DNA of 64,000 nucleotides from JAVKDP01 sp040222185 (GCA_040222185.1 JAVKDP010000003.1:18297-82296), one strand, 5' to 3'. Shown: positions 34,989 through 43,988, numbered from the stretch's first letter. The notes: generated by a model from the sequence alone, not told the origin. A program made the numbers and translations.

Positions 34989-35420
34989 ATGAATGTCAAT
35001 AATCTTACGTTTACATCAAAAGAAAACCCGGGTTCTGATGAAATCGACGAGTTGAGAATGAGCCTTAGAGCATTCAATAACAAATTTGCAGGAGAGTATG
35101 AGAGGACATCTCTAATACACCAGGTTAGAGATTCTGAGGGCACACTTTTGGGCGGAGCATATGGATATATTTCCTGGGGGTGGTTATATATTGATTTGCT
35201 TTGGGTTGATGACAGCCTAAGGGGAACAGGAATGGGAACCCGGCTCATAAAAGAAATAGAGAAGCTTGCTAACGAAAAGGATGTGTATTGCTACTACCTG
35301 GGAACTACCAGTTTTCAGGCGCTCGATTTCTATAAGAAAATGGGATACCAGGTTTGCGGAGAAATTGAAGGCTTACCTCCCGGTTATACGAATTACTTTC
35401 TAAAAAAAACGGACCATTAA
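34989..35420 (+). CDS. GNAT-family N-acetyltransferase
   Basis: 143 residues, matching the length of single GNAT domains. Motif A for acetyl-CoA pyrophosphate binding is LWVDDSLRGTGMGTRLIKEI (near residues 76-95). The C-terminal strand-helix FQALDFYKKMGYQVCGEIEG is also typical. The acceptor substrate cannot be deduced. It lies 4 bases before the PaiB-like gene, so the two form an operon, echoing the paiA-paiB pairing of an acetyltransferase with this regulator. Confidence 0.88.
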   Translation: MNVNNLTFTSKENPGSDEIDELRMSLRAFNNKFAGEYERTSLIHQVRDSEGTLLGGAYGYISWGWLYIDLLWVDDSLRGTGMGTRLIKEIEKLANEKDVYCYYLGTTSFQALDFYKKMGYQVCGEIEGLPPGYTNYFLKKTDH

Positions 35421-35424
35421 CATT

Positions 35425-36039
35425 ATGTACACCCCTTCTTCATTTAAGGAAACTAATCCTGAGACTCTCTTCGATTTAATAGAAAAGTACAACTTCGGAG
35501 TTCTATTCAGCCAACATATGGATAACCCAGAAGCAACACACCTTCCTTTTATGGTAGATCGTAAAGCCGGAACTCATGGAAAATTAATTGCTCATTTTGC
35601 TAAAGCTAATAAGCACTGGAAAAAACTGGATACCCAGAAAGAGGTTCTTTGCATCTTCCAAGGACCACATACTTATATTTCTCCCTCATGGTATGAAAAG
35701 AGAGACACTGTTCCGACCTGGAATTATGCAACAGTTCATGTGTACGGAAAACCAAAAGTAATACATGAGCTTGATGAGCTGAGAAAGATGGTAACCGGGT
35801 TAACGCATTATCATGAAGCTCAGGTAAAAACGGATTGGAGCCTTGAGGAAGGTAAAACCAGTTTTGAGAAAAACCTTTTGGGTATTACAGGACTTGAAAT
35901 AGAGATCACAAAATTAGAAGGTAAATTCAAGTTCAATCAAAATCGATCGAAAGAAGACCAGGTGGGGGTTATAAAGAACCTGGATGATTCAACATCACCG
36001 GGTGTTAAAGAGATCATGAAGAAAAACCTGGAGCAATAA
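35425..36039 (+). CDS. PaiB-family FMN-binding-like protein
   Basis: 204 residues of the PaiB / FMN-binding negative regulator family, a split-barrel fold. Key motifs are MYTPSSFKETNPETLFDLI at the start, THLPFMVDRK, HFAKANKHWK, and HTYISPSWYEKRDTVPTWNY. In Bacillus PaiB is linked to repression of protease and sporulation genes; for most homologues the function is unknown. It is co-directional with a GNAT gene as in paiAB. Its stop lies 6 bases from the convergent hybrid kinase stop. Confidence 0.88.
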   Translation: MYTPSSFKETNPETLFDLIEKYNFGVLFSQHMDNPEATHLPFMVDRKAGTHGKLIAHFAKANKHWKKLDTQKEVLCIFQGPHTYISPSWYEKRDTVPTWNYATVHVYGKPKVIHELDELRKMVTGLTHYHEAQVKTDWSLEEGKTSFEKNLLGITGLEIEITKLEGKFKFNQNRSKEDQVGVIKNLDDSTSPGVKEIMKKNLEQ

Positions 36040-36045
36040 GGCTTT

Positions 36046-37878
36046 TTATTTCAGATGAGATGCCATCTTTTGCTGTAAATCGGCCGGGTTAAATGGTTTC
36101 GTCACAAAGTCGTTCATACCTGAAGCATACACTTTCTCTCTTACTTCTTTTAGTGCTGCCGCTGTAAGAGCAATAATTGGCGTACTGCGTTTATTAGCAT
36201 CTTCCAGTTTTCGGATCTTGGCCGAAGCTTCATACCCATCCATTTCCGGCATTTGAAGATCCATAAGAATGATATCGAAATCAGATTTCTTCACTTCTTC
36301 TAAAGCCTTAACCCCGTTATCTACGATAGTCATTTTGATTTCCCATCGTTCAAGAAAACGGTGCATTACCTTTTGGTTTACAATATTATCTTCAGCTAAA
36401 AGCACTTTTATACCTTTGAGAGCGTCTTCTGTCTCTTCGTGATCAATCAGCTTTTCCTCTTTTATTGCTTTGCCTTCACCCTTATCAAAAGTGATTTGTA
36501 CAGCGAAAGTACTGCCTTTTCCTTCTTCACTATCTACTCTTATTGAGCCACCTTGCAGTTCGGCTAGCTGTTTGCTTATAGTAAGCCCCAGGCCGGTTCC
36601 GCCATATAATCTTTTTGTACTGCCACTTGCCTGTGTAAAACTTTCAAAAATAGTTCCGAGCCTTTCTTCTGGTATGCCGATTCCTGTATCAATAACTGAG
36701 AATTCCAGTTTTTGGCGGCCATCAAACTCATCCAGGATGTTTATTTCGAGAGAGACACTTCCTTCTTCAGTAAATTTAAGTGCATTACTTAACAGGTTAT
36801 TAAGTATCTGCGTTAAACGGGCAGGATCACCGATAAGGACATTATGAATTTTAGGATCAATCTTTTTATCGAGCTTTATCTCATTGTTACTAGCCATCAC
36901 TTTAAAACTTTCCATGATGGTCGACACAAGTCGGTTCAACTCAAACTCTGTACTTTCAAACTCAACACGCCCGGCTTCAATTTTAGAAAAGTCAAGTACG
37001 TCATCAATAAGCGAAAGCAGTGTTTTGCCTGAGAAATCCAGGATATTCAAAGGCTCCTGTTGATCTTTTCTGGGCTTTTCTTGCTGAAGCAAATGTGTCA
37101 TCCCCATGATTGCATTCATCGGAGTCCTGATTTCATGACTCATCGTTGCCAGAAAGTCTGATTTCGCCTTCGTGCTTTCTTCCAGGTCTTGCCGGGCTTC
37201 TTCAAGCTCCTGGATATTTTTTTTAAGACGTTCCTGGTTGTAGCTCAGTTCTTTGTTTAACTCAATTTCCTTATCCAGAAGCTCACTTGCCTTATTCTCT
37301 GCACTTTCTTTGAACTCTGAAAAAGTATTGAAGATTAACCAGGTAGTTACAAATGATGATACAATAACGCTCATCCTGATAATGGAGAAATCATCTTCAC
37401 TGAAATCTATTTGTTCAAATATGATATAGTCTAATACGAAATATGATATCACCGAGAAAAATATAGAAATATTCCTGAGCCGGATATTCTTACCATCGAA
37501 TAGTAAAATTGAAAGGCCCATGGTGGGTATTAGGAAAGCTTTAATCATCACTTCATCACCAAACACTGAACTGAGCACGATAATGGCAATATCTATGTAT
37601 GCAATCAGAAGTAATTTTGCGGTATTGATGTATCCTTGTTTTGCGAGAATTGGAATCAGTGCGAATGCGAGAGCTTCTGAAAGAAAGAACCAGGTTAGGG
37701 AAACCGAATCATCAAAGTAAAAAGGGATTAGAAACAGAACACAAACAAGCAAAAGGAAAAAACAAACCCTATTTAGAATATATATCCCAGGCTTTCTTAT
37801 TTCCTCCCAAGGGTTTACAAACAAGCTACCTTGCTTAACCCCCCGTTCTATACCCGTAAGTGAAAACTTATCTCCCAT
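36046..37878 (-). CDS. Membrane hybrid histidine kinase with receiver domain
   Basis: About 610 residues. Five to six membrane helices (about 35-185) form an input domain of unknown ligand. A coiled coil (195-240) leads to HisKA with the phospho-histidine in FLATMSHEIRTPMNAIMGM (near 248). HATPase_c shows NLLSNALKFT, DTGIGIPEE and GGTGLGLTIS. The C-terminal receiver has KVLLAEDNIVNQKV, phospho-Asp in DIILMDLQMPEMDG and PIIALTAAA. A TTG two codons upstream (37884) is possible, but the ATG at 37878 is preferred. No output or HPt domain is present, so a separate phosphotransfer partner is expected elsewhere. Confidence 0.92.
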   Translation of the reverse strand: MGDKFSLTGIERGVKQGSLFVNPWEEIRKPGIYILNRVCFFLLLVCVLFLIPFYFDDSVSLTWFFLSEALAFALIPILAKQGYINTAKLLLIAYIDIAIIVLSSVFGDEVMIKAFLIPTMGLSILLFDGKNIRLRNISIFFSVISYFVLDYIIFEQIDFSEDDFSIIRMSVIVSSFVTTWLIFNTFSEFKESAENKASELLDKEIELNKELSYNQERLKKNIQELEEARQDLEESTKAKSDFLATMSHEIRTPMNAIMGMTHLLQQEKPRKDQQEPLNILDFSGKTLLSLIDDVLDFSKIEAGRVEFESTEFELNRLVSTIMESFKVMASNNEIKLDKKIDPKIHNVLIGDPARLTQILNNLLSNALKFTEEGSVSLEINILDEFDGRQKLEFSVIDTGIGIPEERLGTIFESFTQASGSTKRLYGGTGLGLTISKQLAELQGGSIRVDSEEGKGSTFAVQITFDKGEGKAIKEEKLIDHEETEDALKGIKVLLAEDNIVNQKVMHRFLERWEIKMTIVDNGVKALEEVKKSDFDIILMDLQMPEMDGYEASAKIRKLEDANKRSTPIIALTAAALKEVREKVYASGMNDFVTKPFNPADLQQKMASHLK

Positions 37879-37905
37879 TCGCAAAATGTACTAAGAAAAA
37901 AGAAA

Positions 37906-38337
37906 TTATCCGCTATTTCTCAATTTAGTTTTAAAAGCCATAGCGTAAATCTTCATTTGTTTAACCATTGAAGCTAAACCATTAGCCCTGGTTGGCGATA
38001 AATGTTGAGCCATTCCAATATTTGATATGAATTCGGGATTCGTATTAATAATGGTATCCGGGTCTTGCCCCGAATAAACTCTGATCACCAATGCTACCAA
38101 ACCTTTTGTTATGGCTGCATCGCTGTCGGCTTTATATACTACTTTATCGCCTTCTAATTGAGCAGTAAGCCATACCTGGCTTTGGCACCCTTTCACAAGA
38201 TTTTCATCAATATGATCTTCTTCTGGAAGCTCTTCTAGTTTAGAACCCAATTTAATGATGTGTTTATACTTCTCAGTCCAGTCCTCGAAAAGCCCAAATT
38301 CCCTGACAATCCTGTTCTGTATATCTTGTATGGTCAT
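37906..38337 (-). CDS. sufE: SufE-family sulfur acceptor for Fe-S cluster assembly
   Basis: 143 residues. SufE takes persulfide sulfur from the SufS cysteine desulfurase; the acceptor cysteine is C51 in NLVKGCQSQVW, at the family-typical position. Other conserved features are KYKHIIKLGSKL, DAAITKGLVALVIRVYSG and LSPTRANGLASMVKQMK. The remaining suf genes are not in this window. It lies downstream of a double-PAS gene but is isolated from it by a strong terminator. Confidence 0.93.
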   Translation of the reverse strand: MTIQDIQNRIVREFGLFEDWTEKYKHIIKLGSKLEELPEEDHIDENLVKGCQSQVWLTAQLEGDKVVYKADSDAAITKGLVALVIRVYSGQDPDTIINTNPEFISNIGMAQHLSPTRANGLASMVKQMKIYAMAFKTKLRNSG

Positions 38338-38370
38338 AAATTTTTTTGAAGAATATAAACAGGCTGAAAC

Positions 38371-38398
38371 AAAAAAAGCTCAATCATGAGCTTTTTTT
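38371..38398 (-). terminator. Rho-independent terminator after double-PAS gene
   Basis: AAAAAAAGCTCA / TGAGCTTTTTTT (38371-38382, 38387-38398) with a 4-base loop. On the minus strand it ends in a run of seven T, between the PAS gene stop and sufE. Confidence 0.9.
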
Positions 38399-38418
38399 TA
38401 GAGGCCACTATTAGTTCT

Positions 38419-39297
38419 TTACACTTCCTTTAACTCGAGCTTGGCAATAGACTTTACAGATTTAACCTTCGTAGAAGCATCATTCCATATTGGTTTGAAC
38501 GATTGTAATACCACAAGATATTCATTTTCTGAATTTCTGTACCTGCACTTCACTGTGCTTTCATTGCCTTCAAAAGCTTGTTTCAGATGATTCTCAACTC
38601 CTTTAACATCATCCTTATGAAGAACTGATTGAATGCCAGAGTCAAAAATCTCTGATTTATCGAGGCCGGTTATTTCTTCAAATGCTTCGTTTACATATTT
38701 ACAGGAGATTGAACCATCCTCATCTTTAACAAACTTGATGGTAAATTCTTCCCGTCGCTTTAATAACGCATCAAAATCTGTATTAAAGATTGCTTTTGCA
38801 GTTTCTCTTTTCTCAGTTACATCACGTTGATAAGAAACCCAGTGAGTAACTTCCCCATCACTATTCATTAATGGATGGATGTCCCACTGGTTAATAAACT
38901 CAGTCCCGTCTTTGCGATAATTTATAGTATGTCCGAAAAAGGCCTGGCCTTCAATCAACCTTCTTTTCAATCGCTCTAAAATTGCCCTGTCCGTTTTAGG
39001 CCCCTGGAGCATTCTTGGAGTATTTCCGATTGCTTCTTCTCTAGAGTATCCGGTCATTTCAGTGAAACCATCATTCACATAAATAATTTTTGGGCCTGGT
39101 TTTTCTAAACCCAGCTCTGTAATGAGAATGGAGTTATAATCGTTTTTTACAGCATTTTCTAATAACTGAAGCTGCTCTTTTATTGTTTCTTTGTCCGCAA
39201 TAAAACTACTAATAATGGTTTTCAGCTCTAAAAACGAAGCTTTATCACTGGAATACTCTTCCAGTTTCTTTAGCAATTCCGGATCAATGTTACTCAT
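38419..39297 (-). CDS. Double-PAS protein with LOV-like but cysteine-less first domain
   Basis: 292 residues, soluble. An N-terminal helical segment (1-48) precedes PAS 1 (about 50-165) and PAS 2 (about 175-290). PAS 1 has a LOV-like order: IYVNDGFTEMTGYSREEAIG, then GNTPRMLQGPKTD, NYRKDGTEFINQW and HWVSYQRDVTEK. In true LOV photoreceptors the second motif is GRNCRFLQ; here the photo-reactive Cys position is P94, so no flavin adduct can form. No kinase, cyclase or DNA-binding output follows. It may be a signalling adaptor; ligand unknown. Confidence 0.85.
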   Translation of the reverse strand: MSNIDPELLKKLEEYSSDKASFLELKTIISSFIADKETIKEQLQLLENAVKNDYNSILITELGLEKPGPKIIYVNDGFTEMTGYSREEAIGNTPRMLQGPKTDRAILERLKRRLIEGQAFFGHTINYRKDGTEFINQWDIHPLMNSDGEVTHWVSYQRDVTEKRETAKAIFNTDFDALLKRREEFTIKFVKDEDGSISCKYVNEAFEEITGLDKSEIFDSGIQSVLHKDDVKGVENHLKQAFEGNESTVKCRYRNSENEYLVVLQSFKPIWNDASTKVKSVKSIAKLELKEV

Positions 39298-39396
39298 ATT
39301 AATCTAAGATTTATTTATGTGAATGGTCCACACGTAGCATTTAAACTCTTTGTTGGAAACCATCATTCCATTTTTTTAAATAAAAAATCGTATCAT

Positions 39397-39414
39397 ATAC
39401 TATTTAAATAGTAT
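39397..39414. promoter_or_regulatory. 18-base perfect palindrome before SUMF1-type lipoprotein gene
   Basis: ATACTATTTAAATAGTAT lies six bases before the ATG at 39421. It overlaps the place where a ribosome-binding site or promoter end would be, so it could be an operator. It is AT-only in the middle and might be chance in this AT-rich region. Confidence 0.3.
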
Positions 39415-39420
39415 TAATGT

Positions 39421-40161
39421 ATGCGTAGGTATTTCCTCTTTTCCTTTCTAGCGCTTTTTGTGGTTAATGGATGTTCTTTATTTAGGGCGACTACAAAAAG
39501 CTACCAACCGGAAATGGTATTTATTGAAGGAGGTATTTTCGAGTTCGGCGATGTTTTTGAAGGAACAAATACCGATGCTCTACCAGTTCATACAGTGGAA
39601 ATCCGTTCTTTTTATCTAGGGAAATATGAGATCACATATGAAGAGTATGATGCTTTCGCTCTATCTAAAAACCGGGAACTCCCATCATCAGGAAACTTTG
39701 GGCGCGGAAAACGAGCTGTTGTAGATATAACCTGGGATGATGCTATGGCGTTTTGTGAAAGTCTTGGGTATAGACTACCCACTGAAGCAGAATGGGAATA
39801 TGCAGCCCGATCTGGTGGGAAAGAATATCTTTTCTCTGGTACTAGCGATCCTGACTCTTTGAAAAATTATGGAGTAACAAGAAGCTCAAATATAAATTTC
39901 TCTTTCGTTGTCGGATCAAAAAAGCCCAACAAGCTGGGTCTATATGATATGAGCGGGAATGTTTTTGAGTGGATTCATGAGTTTTATCAATTCTACAGTA
40001 TGCCGGGTAATATGCATGATTACCAAAGCGATGGCATAAGAATAATCAGAGGTGGAAGCTTTGCTGAAGAAACCGTTGCAACAAGAACCTATTGGAGAGT
40101 CGGTACTTTGAGAGATGTTAAAGCTACAGATATAGGGTTCAGATGTGCTTCAGATCCTTGA
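39421..40161 (+). CDS. SUMF1/formylglycine-generating-fold lipoprotein
   Basis: 246 residues with lipobox VVNGC (Cys near residue 18). The rest is one FGE-sulfatase-type domain: MVFIEGGIFEFGD, FYLGKYEITYEEYDAFA, ITWDDAMAFCESLGYRLPTE, AEWEYAARSGGKEY, NKLGLYDMSGNVFEWIHEF, IRGGSFAEE and GFRCA. The same fold is used by sulfatase-activating enzymes and by the gliding-motility lipoproteins GldJ/GldK. The pair of cysteines that does the oxidation in true FGE is not evident. A structural or binding role is therefore more likely than sulfatase activation. It is a single gene. Confidence 0.85.
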   Translation: MRRYFLFSFLALFVVNGCSLFRATTKSYQPEMVFIEGGIFEFGDVFEGTNTDALPVHTVEIRSFYLGKYEITYEEYDAFALSKNRELPSSGNFGRGKRAVVDITWDDAMAFCESLGYRLPTEAEWEYAARSGGKEYLFSGTSDPDSLKNYGVTRSSNINFSFVVGSKKPNKLGLYDMSGNVFEWIHEFYQFYSMPGNMHDYQSDGIRIIRGGSFAEETVATRTYWRVGTLRDVKATDIGFRCASDP

Positions 40162-40196
40162 CTTTATTCTATAAACTACAAGGATGATATAAAATA

Positions 40197-40220
40197 AAAG
40201 GGGGGCCGAAACCCCCCTTT
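40197..40220. terminator. Bidirectional G/C-run hairpin terminator
   Basis: AAAGGGGGG / CCCCCCTTT (40197-40205, 40212-40220), loop CCGAAA. It lies between the convergent SUMF1-type gene and the acyl-CoA dehydrogenase gene, and is followed by TTTTATTTTAT on the minus strand. Confidence 0.85.
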
Positions 40221-40230
40221 CCTCACTCAC

Positions 40231-41394
40231 TCATCGAAGTAGCAGCTTTGCAATGGTGCTAAGCTGCATGTTCGTTGTACCCTCGTAGATTTTACCGATC
40301 TTTGCATCTCGATAATATTTTTCTACGGGATATTCTTTCACGTATCCATAACCACCAAATAAATCTACGGCCATTGAGGATACGCGTTCAGCAACTTCTG
40401 AAGAATAAAACTTCGCCATTGCTGCTTCTTTCAAAAAATTCTGACCGGCCATTTTCATACGGGCCGCATTATATACTAACAAGCGAGCTGTTTCAATATC
40501 TGTTGCCATCCTGGAAAGCTGAAACTGAACTCCCTGGAAGTCAGAAATCGCTTTACCAAATTGCTTGCGCTCTTTAACATATTCCAGAGCAGCATCGAAA
40601 GCTCCCTGAGCAATACCAATCATTTGAGCTCCAATACCAATCCTTCCTTCATTCAAGGTTTCAATAGCTACTTTGTAGCCTTTACCATATTCACCCAGAA
40701 TATTCTCTTTCGGTATTTTACAATCTTCGAGCAATACTTCACAGGTTGAACTGGCTCGTATTCCAAGCTTGTTTTCTTTCTTGGAGATTGATAAACCTTC
40801 AGTACCTCTTTCTACAACAAATGCAGTAATTCCTTTATAACCCAATTCCTGGTTTACATTTGCAAAAACAAGGAATATATCCGCTTCATTGGCATTTGTA
40901 ATCCACAGCTTAGAGCCGTTAAGAATAAAATGATCATCCATTTCCTTGGCAGACGTCTTAAGTGCAAAAGCGTCGCTACCTGAGCCTGCTTCAGAAAGAC
41001 AGTAAGCTCCAACTTTATCAGTGGCTAATTGAGGAAGGTATTTTTCCTGTAGGCTTTCGGATGCGAAATTATTAAAAGCATTTATAACCAGGGTGTTCTG
41101 GACATCCATAAAAACTCCAGCTGAAGCGTCAATCCTGGAAATCTGCTCAATGGCAACGATAGACATCATGAATGTTCCACCACCACCAGAGTACTTTTCA
41201 GGAATTTCAATTCCCATTAGACCCATTTCAAAAAATTCTTTAATCAAACCCGAATCCAGCTTCGCATTTTCGTCCATTTCATGAACTAAAGGTGCGATCG
41301 AGCTTTCAGCAAAATCAGCAGTTGCTTCTTTAAGCATCTGCTCATCTTCTGTAAGCTGTGTTAGCGGGGCTATTGATTGTACTATTTCTTCCAT
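40231..41394 (-). CDS. Acyl-CoA dehydrogenase (short/branched-chain type)
   Basis: 387 residues, the normal length of SCAD-like FAD enzymes that oxidise acyl-CoA to enoyl-CoA and pass electrons to ETF. Signatures are GAYCLSEAGSGSDAFALKT, WITNANEADIFLVFA, RIGIGAQMIGIAQGAFDAAL, RKQFGKAISDFQGVQFQLS and IYEGTTNMQL, which carries the catalytic base E371. The position of the glutamate agrees with short-chain, glutaryl or butyryl-type enzymes rather than isovaleryl type. It lies near methylmalonyl-CoA mutase genes and may serve fatty-acid or branched amino-acid degradation. Confidence 0.93.
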   Translation of the reverse strand: MEEIVQSIAPLTQLTEDEQMLKEATADFAESSIAPLVHEMDENAKLDSGLIKEFFEMGLMGIEIPEKYSGGGGTFMMSIVAIEQISRIDASAGVFMDVQNTLVINAFNNFASESLQEKYLPQLATDKVGAYCLSEAGSGSDAFALKTSAKEMDDHFILNGSKLWITNANEADIFLVFANVNQELGYKGITAFVVERGTEGLSISKKENKLGIRASSTCEVLLEDCKIPKENILGEYGKGYKVAIETLNEGRIGIGAQMIGIAQGAFDAALEYVKERKQFGKAISDFQGVQFQLSRMATDIETARLLVYNAARMKMAGQNFLKEAAMAKFYSSEVAERVSSMAVDLFGGYGYVKEYPVEKYYRDAKIGKIYEGTTNMQLSTIAKLLLR

Positions 41395-41452
41395 TCGATT
41401 TTTAGAGATTCAGGATTCAAATTACTTAAGCTGCATTGAATATAGTAATTTT

Positions 41453-41466
41453 GGAAGCGCTTTTCC
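41453..41466. promoter_or_regulatory. AAGCGCTT operator-like box 1
   Basis: GGAAGCGCTTTTCC, centred at 41458/41459, about 60 bases upstream of the acyl-CoA dehydrogenase start and 130 upstream of the amylase start. It has the same CG-centred core as two further boxes in this interval, as expected for a LacI-family regulator. Confidence 0.55.
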
Positions 41467-41515
41467 GACTACTATTTTAATTTTGTAACAAATTCTTGCT
41501 TCACTTCTTATTTAC

Positions 41516-41529
41516 GGGAAGCGCTTTTT
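41516..41529. promoter_or_regulatory. AAGCGCTT operator-like box 2
   Basis: GGGAAGCGCTTTTT, centred 64 bases from box 1 and 27 from box 3. The left half-site matches the others well; the right half is a T-run. Confidence 0.5.
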
Positions 41530-41542
41530 ATTTAAGAGAAAA

Positions 41543-41556
41543 TGTAAGCGCTTACA
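41543..41556. promoter_or_regulatory. AAGCGCTT operator-like box 3, perfect cre-type palindrome
   Basis: TGTAAGCGCTTACA is a perfect 14-base palindrome and fits the catabolite-responsive consensus TGWAANCGNTNWCA of LacI/GalR-family proteins. It lies 33 bases before the amylase ATG, the place for a repressor of this gene. The regulator gene is not in the window. Confidence 0.7.
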
Positions 41557-41589
41557 ATTACCAACCAATAATTAAATCAAGAGGTAATA

Positions 41590-43977
41590 ATGAAACGATT
41601 AATTCTATTAATCATGATTGTGTCTGGGTTAACTACAATGACACAAGCTCAAGATGACGTAATGATGCAAGCTTTCTACTGGGATGTCCCTGTTGATGCG
41701 AGCGGATTTAACGGTACCTGGTGGGATTCACTTTCTGCCAAGGCTAACGCAATGTCCACATCTGGATTCACCGGTATGTGGCTACCATCACCCTCAAAGG
41801 GAAACTTTGGTATATACGATATGGGATACGGAATATATGATCATTACGATCTTGGTAACTATAATCAAAAAGGTACTACCGAAACTCGCTTTGGAAGCCG
41901 TGCGGAATTAGAAGCTATGATAGATTCGATGCATAATAATGGAATAGAGGTATATGCAGATATGGTTTTAAATCATATTTATACGGATGGAGATTATTAT
42001 AGCACTAATAACGACCTCGAGTCCAATCCTGACGTCAAAGACTATGTTTTTGACCAGGCCTACCGTGGTGGGGTACAATATCAATCTTATCCTACGAATG
42101 AAATAACCTGGGTAATCCCAAATGCAGCAGCAGGTACATACTACATTCAAATTGACGGGTATAACCTGGATTGGGGTGCAGCAAAAACCGAGCGCGGTTA
42201 TGATGTTATGATTGACTGGACCGGTGGGGGAGCTACTACTACTACCGCATGGGAAAGTGAACCTAATAATGGGAGCGGAAATTATAACACTGTTTCCAGT
42301 TCAGGAACAACCACGAGAGGCCACATGGATAACTCAACAGATATTGATGAGTTTGAAATAACACTGAGTTCTTCCTCTGATATCGTAATTAAAATTACTG
42401 CCAGAAAAGAGGGAACAGATAGTGGTGGTGCCTGGGAATGGCAATGGGCTGACCAAAATAACGGGTACTATCCTATAGCGGTCTGGTTCAGTGGTAGCAA
42501 CCTTGCTAACACTACCCTGGAAGCCCAAACTGGTACAGGCATTTCTTATCCTACACATACTGGAACGGGTGAAGCAAATTACTCGTGGGATCATAATGAT
42601 TTCCACCCTGTTGATGGTAGTGACTGGCTTGGATATCCCGGAAATGATGAAGTTATCACAAATACCAAGTTCTTTGGTAATGATCTGAATACATTCAGCC
42701 CTACTGTTATTGGAAGGCTGGAAGATTTTGGAGACTGGATGGCAAGTGAAATCGGTTTCGATGGTTTCCGTCTCGATTTTGTTCGCGGATTCCAGGAAAC
42801 TTTTGTAGCAGACTGGGTAAATAACCTTCCTTTGCTAAATGGTTCACAACGATTTATCGTTGGCGAGTATTGGGGTAATGCTCAATCGATCCATTCATGG
42901 GTTACCAACGTTGATGCCGGAACTTCTACGGTTACTACTGCCACAACTACCGGAGCAGATGTTGATGCTTTTGACTTTCCATTAAAGTTTGCTCTTAACG
43001 GAATTGTCAATAACACAAGCGGCTCTGCTGATATTACGAGCACTCTTGATCATGCAAGCATGGTCCGCAATAATTCCGGGTATTCACTATCAGGAACTCA
43101 AATTGTTACTTTCGTTGATAATCATGATACTGGCAAAGAGCATGATAAGTGGGTTTTCAGTGACTGGGATATGGCTTATGCATACATCCTTACTCATGAA
43201 GGCAGGCCTTGTGTATTCTATTCTCACTATTATGGTGTTGAACAAGAAGATGCTCACAGTAGTAGCTATACTACTCAGGCCCCTACCAGCTTGCAGAACG
43301 ATATCGATAACCTAATCCACATCAGAAATAATTACCTGGGTGGTGGACTTGAAGTACTTAGTGCAGATGGAAATCCTTATCCCTCTGGTGATGCTGCAGA
43401 TGTATATGTTGCCCGAAGAAGTGGCAACGGCACAAAAACAGGTGCTATCATCGTGATTAATGACAACAGCTCTTCAACAAAAGGGCTATGGGTTGATCAC
43501 ACAACTGGCACGTCGCTTTGGTCGAATTCTTATTTAGTAAATGTTGAAACCGGTGATAGCACTTATGTGTACTCTGACGGACGAGTATATGTGGAAGCTA
43601 CTTCCAGAGACTTTGCAGTATATGTACCTGCAAGTGAGTTCTCTACTACTTTACCAAAGAGTAAAACTATTGGCACAAATACTTCTGAGACTATACCTGA
43701 GGATTCTAAACCTGGTGGATTTGAGTTATTTGATAACTATCCAAATCCATTTAATCCTTCGACAAACATCTCTTTCTCTATTCCGGCTCAAGGAAAAGTA
43801 AACGTTTCTGTTTACAATTCTTTAGGCCAACGAGTAGCTGTATTAGCGAATAGTGAATTTGTTCAGGGTACTCATACGCTTACCTGGGATGCTGCGAATG
43901 CATCTAGCGGCATGTACATTTACTCTATTGAGTATAATGGAGCCCGTATTAATAAGAGAATGACTCTTATCAAATAG
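41590..43977 (+). CDS. Secreted GH13 alpha-amylase with C-terminal sorting domain
   Basis: A 795-residue extracellular starch hydrolase. The signal peptide ends TQAQ. The GH13 motifs are DMVLNH (124-129), GFRLDFVRG with nucleophile D396, VGEYW with acid/base E426, and FVDNHDT with D513. A domain of about 155 residues with PPC/carbohydrate-binding character (TWVIPNAAAGTYYIQIDGYN, DIDEFEITLSSSSDIVIKI) is inserted at about 172-328, between motif I and WDHNDFHP. A C-terminal beta domain and a type IX-like sorting domain (FDNYPNPFNPSTNISFSIP, ending KRMTLIK) follow from about 715. It stands alone behind three operator-like boxes and a terminator follows. Confidence 0.93.
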   Translation: MKRLILLIMIVSGLTTMTQAQDDVMMQAFYWDVPVDASGFNGTWWDSLSAKANAMSTSGFTGMWLPSPSKGNFGIYDMGYGIYDHYDLGNYNQKGTTETRFGSRAELEAMIDSMHNNGIEVYADMVLNHIYTDGDYYSTNNDLESNPDVKDYVFDQAYRGGVQYQSYPTNEITWVIPNAAAGTYYIQIDGYNLDWGAAKTERGYDVMIDWTGGGATTTTAWESEPNNGSGNYNTVSSSGTTTRGHMDNSTDIDEFEITLSSSSDIVIKITARKEGTDSGGAWEWQWADQNNGYYPIAVWFSGSNLANTTLEAQTGTGISYPTHTGTGEANYSWDHNDFHPVDGSDWLGYPGNDEVITNTKFFGNDLNTFSPTVIGRLEDFGDWMASEIGFDGFRLDFVRGFQETFVADWVNNLPLLNGSQRFIVGEYWGNAQSIHSWVTNVDAGTSTVTTATTTGADVDAFDFPLKFALNGIVNNTSGSADITSTLDHASMVRNNSGYSLSGTQIVTFVDNHDTGKEHDKWVFSDWDMAYAYILTHEGRPCVFYSHYYGVEQEDAHSSSYTTQAPTSLQNDIDNLIHIRNNYLGGGLEVLSADGNPYPSGDAADVYVARRSGNGTKTGAIIVINDNSSSTKGLWVDHTTGTSLWSNSYLVNVETGDSTYVYSDGRVYVEATSRDFAVYVPASEFSTTLPKSKTIGTNTSETIPEDSKPGGFELFDNYPNPFNPSTNISFSIPAQGKVNVSVYNSLGQRVAVLANSEFVQGTHTLTWDAANASSGMYIYSIEYNGARINKRMTLIK

Positions 43978-43988
43978 ATAACTTATTG

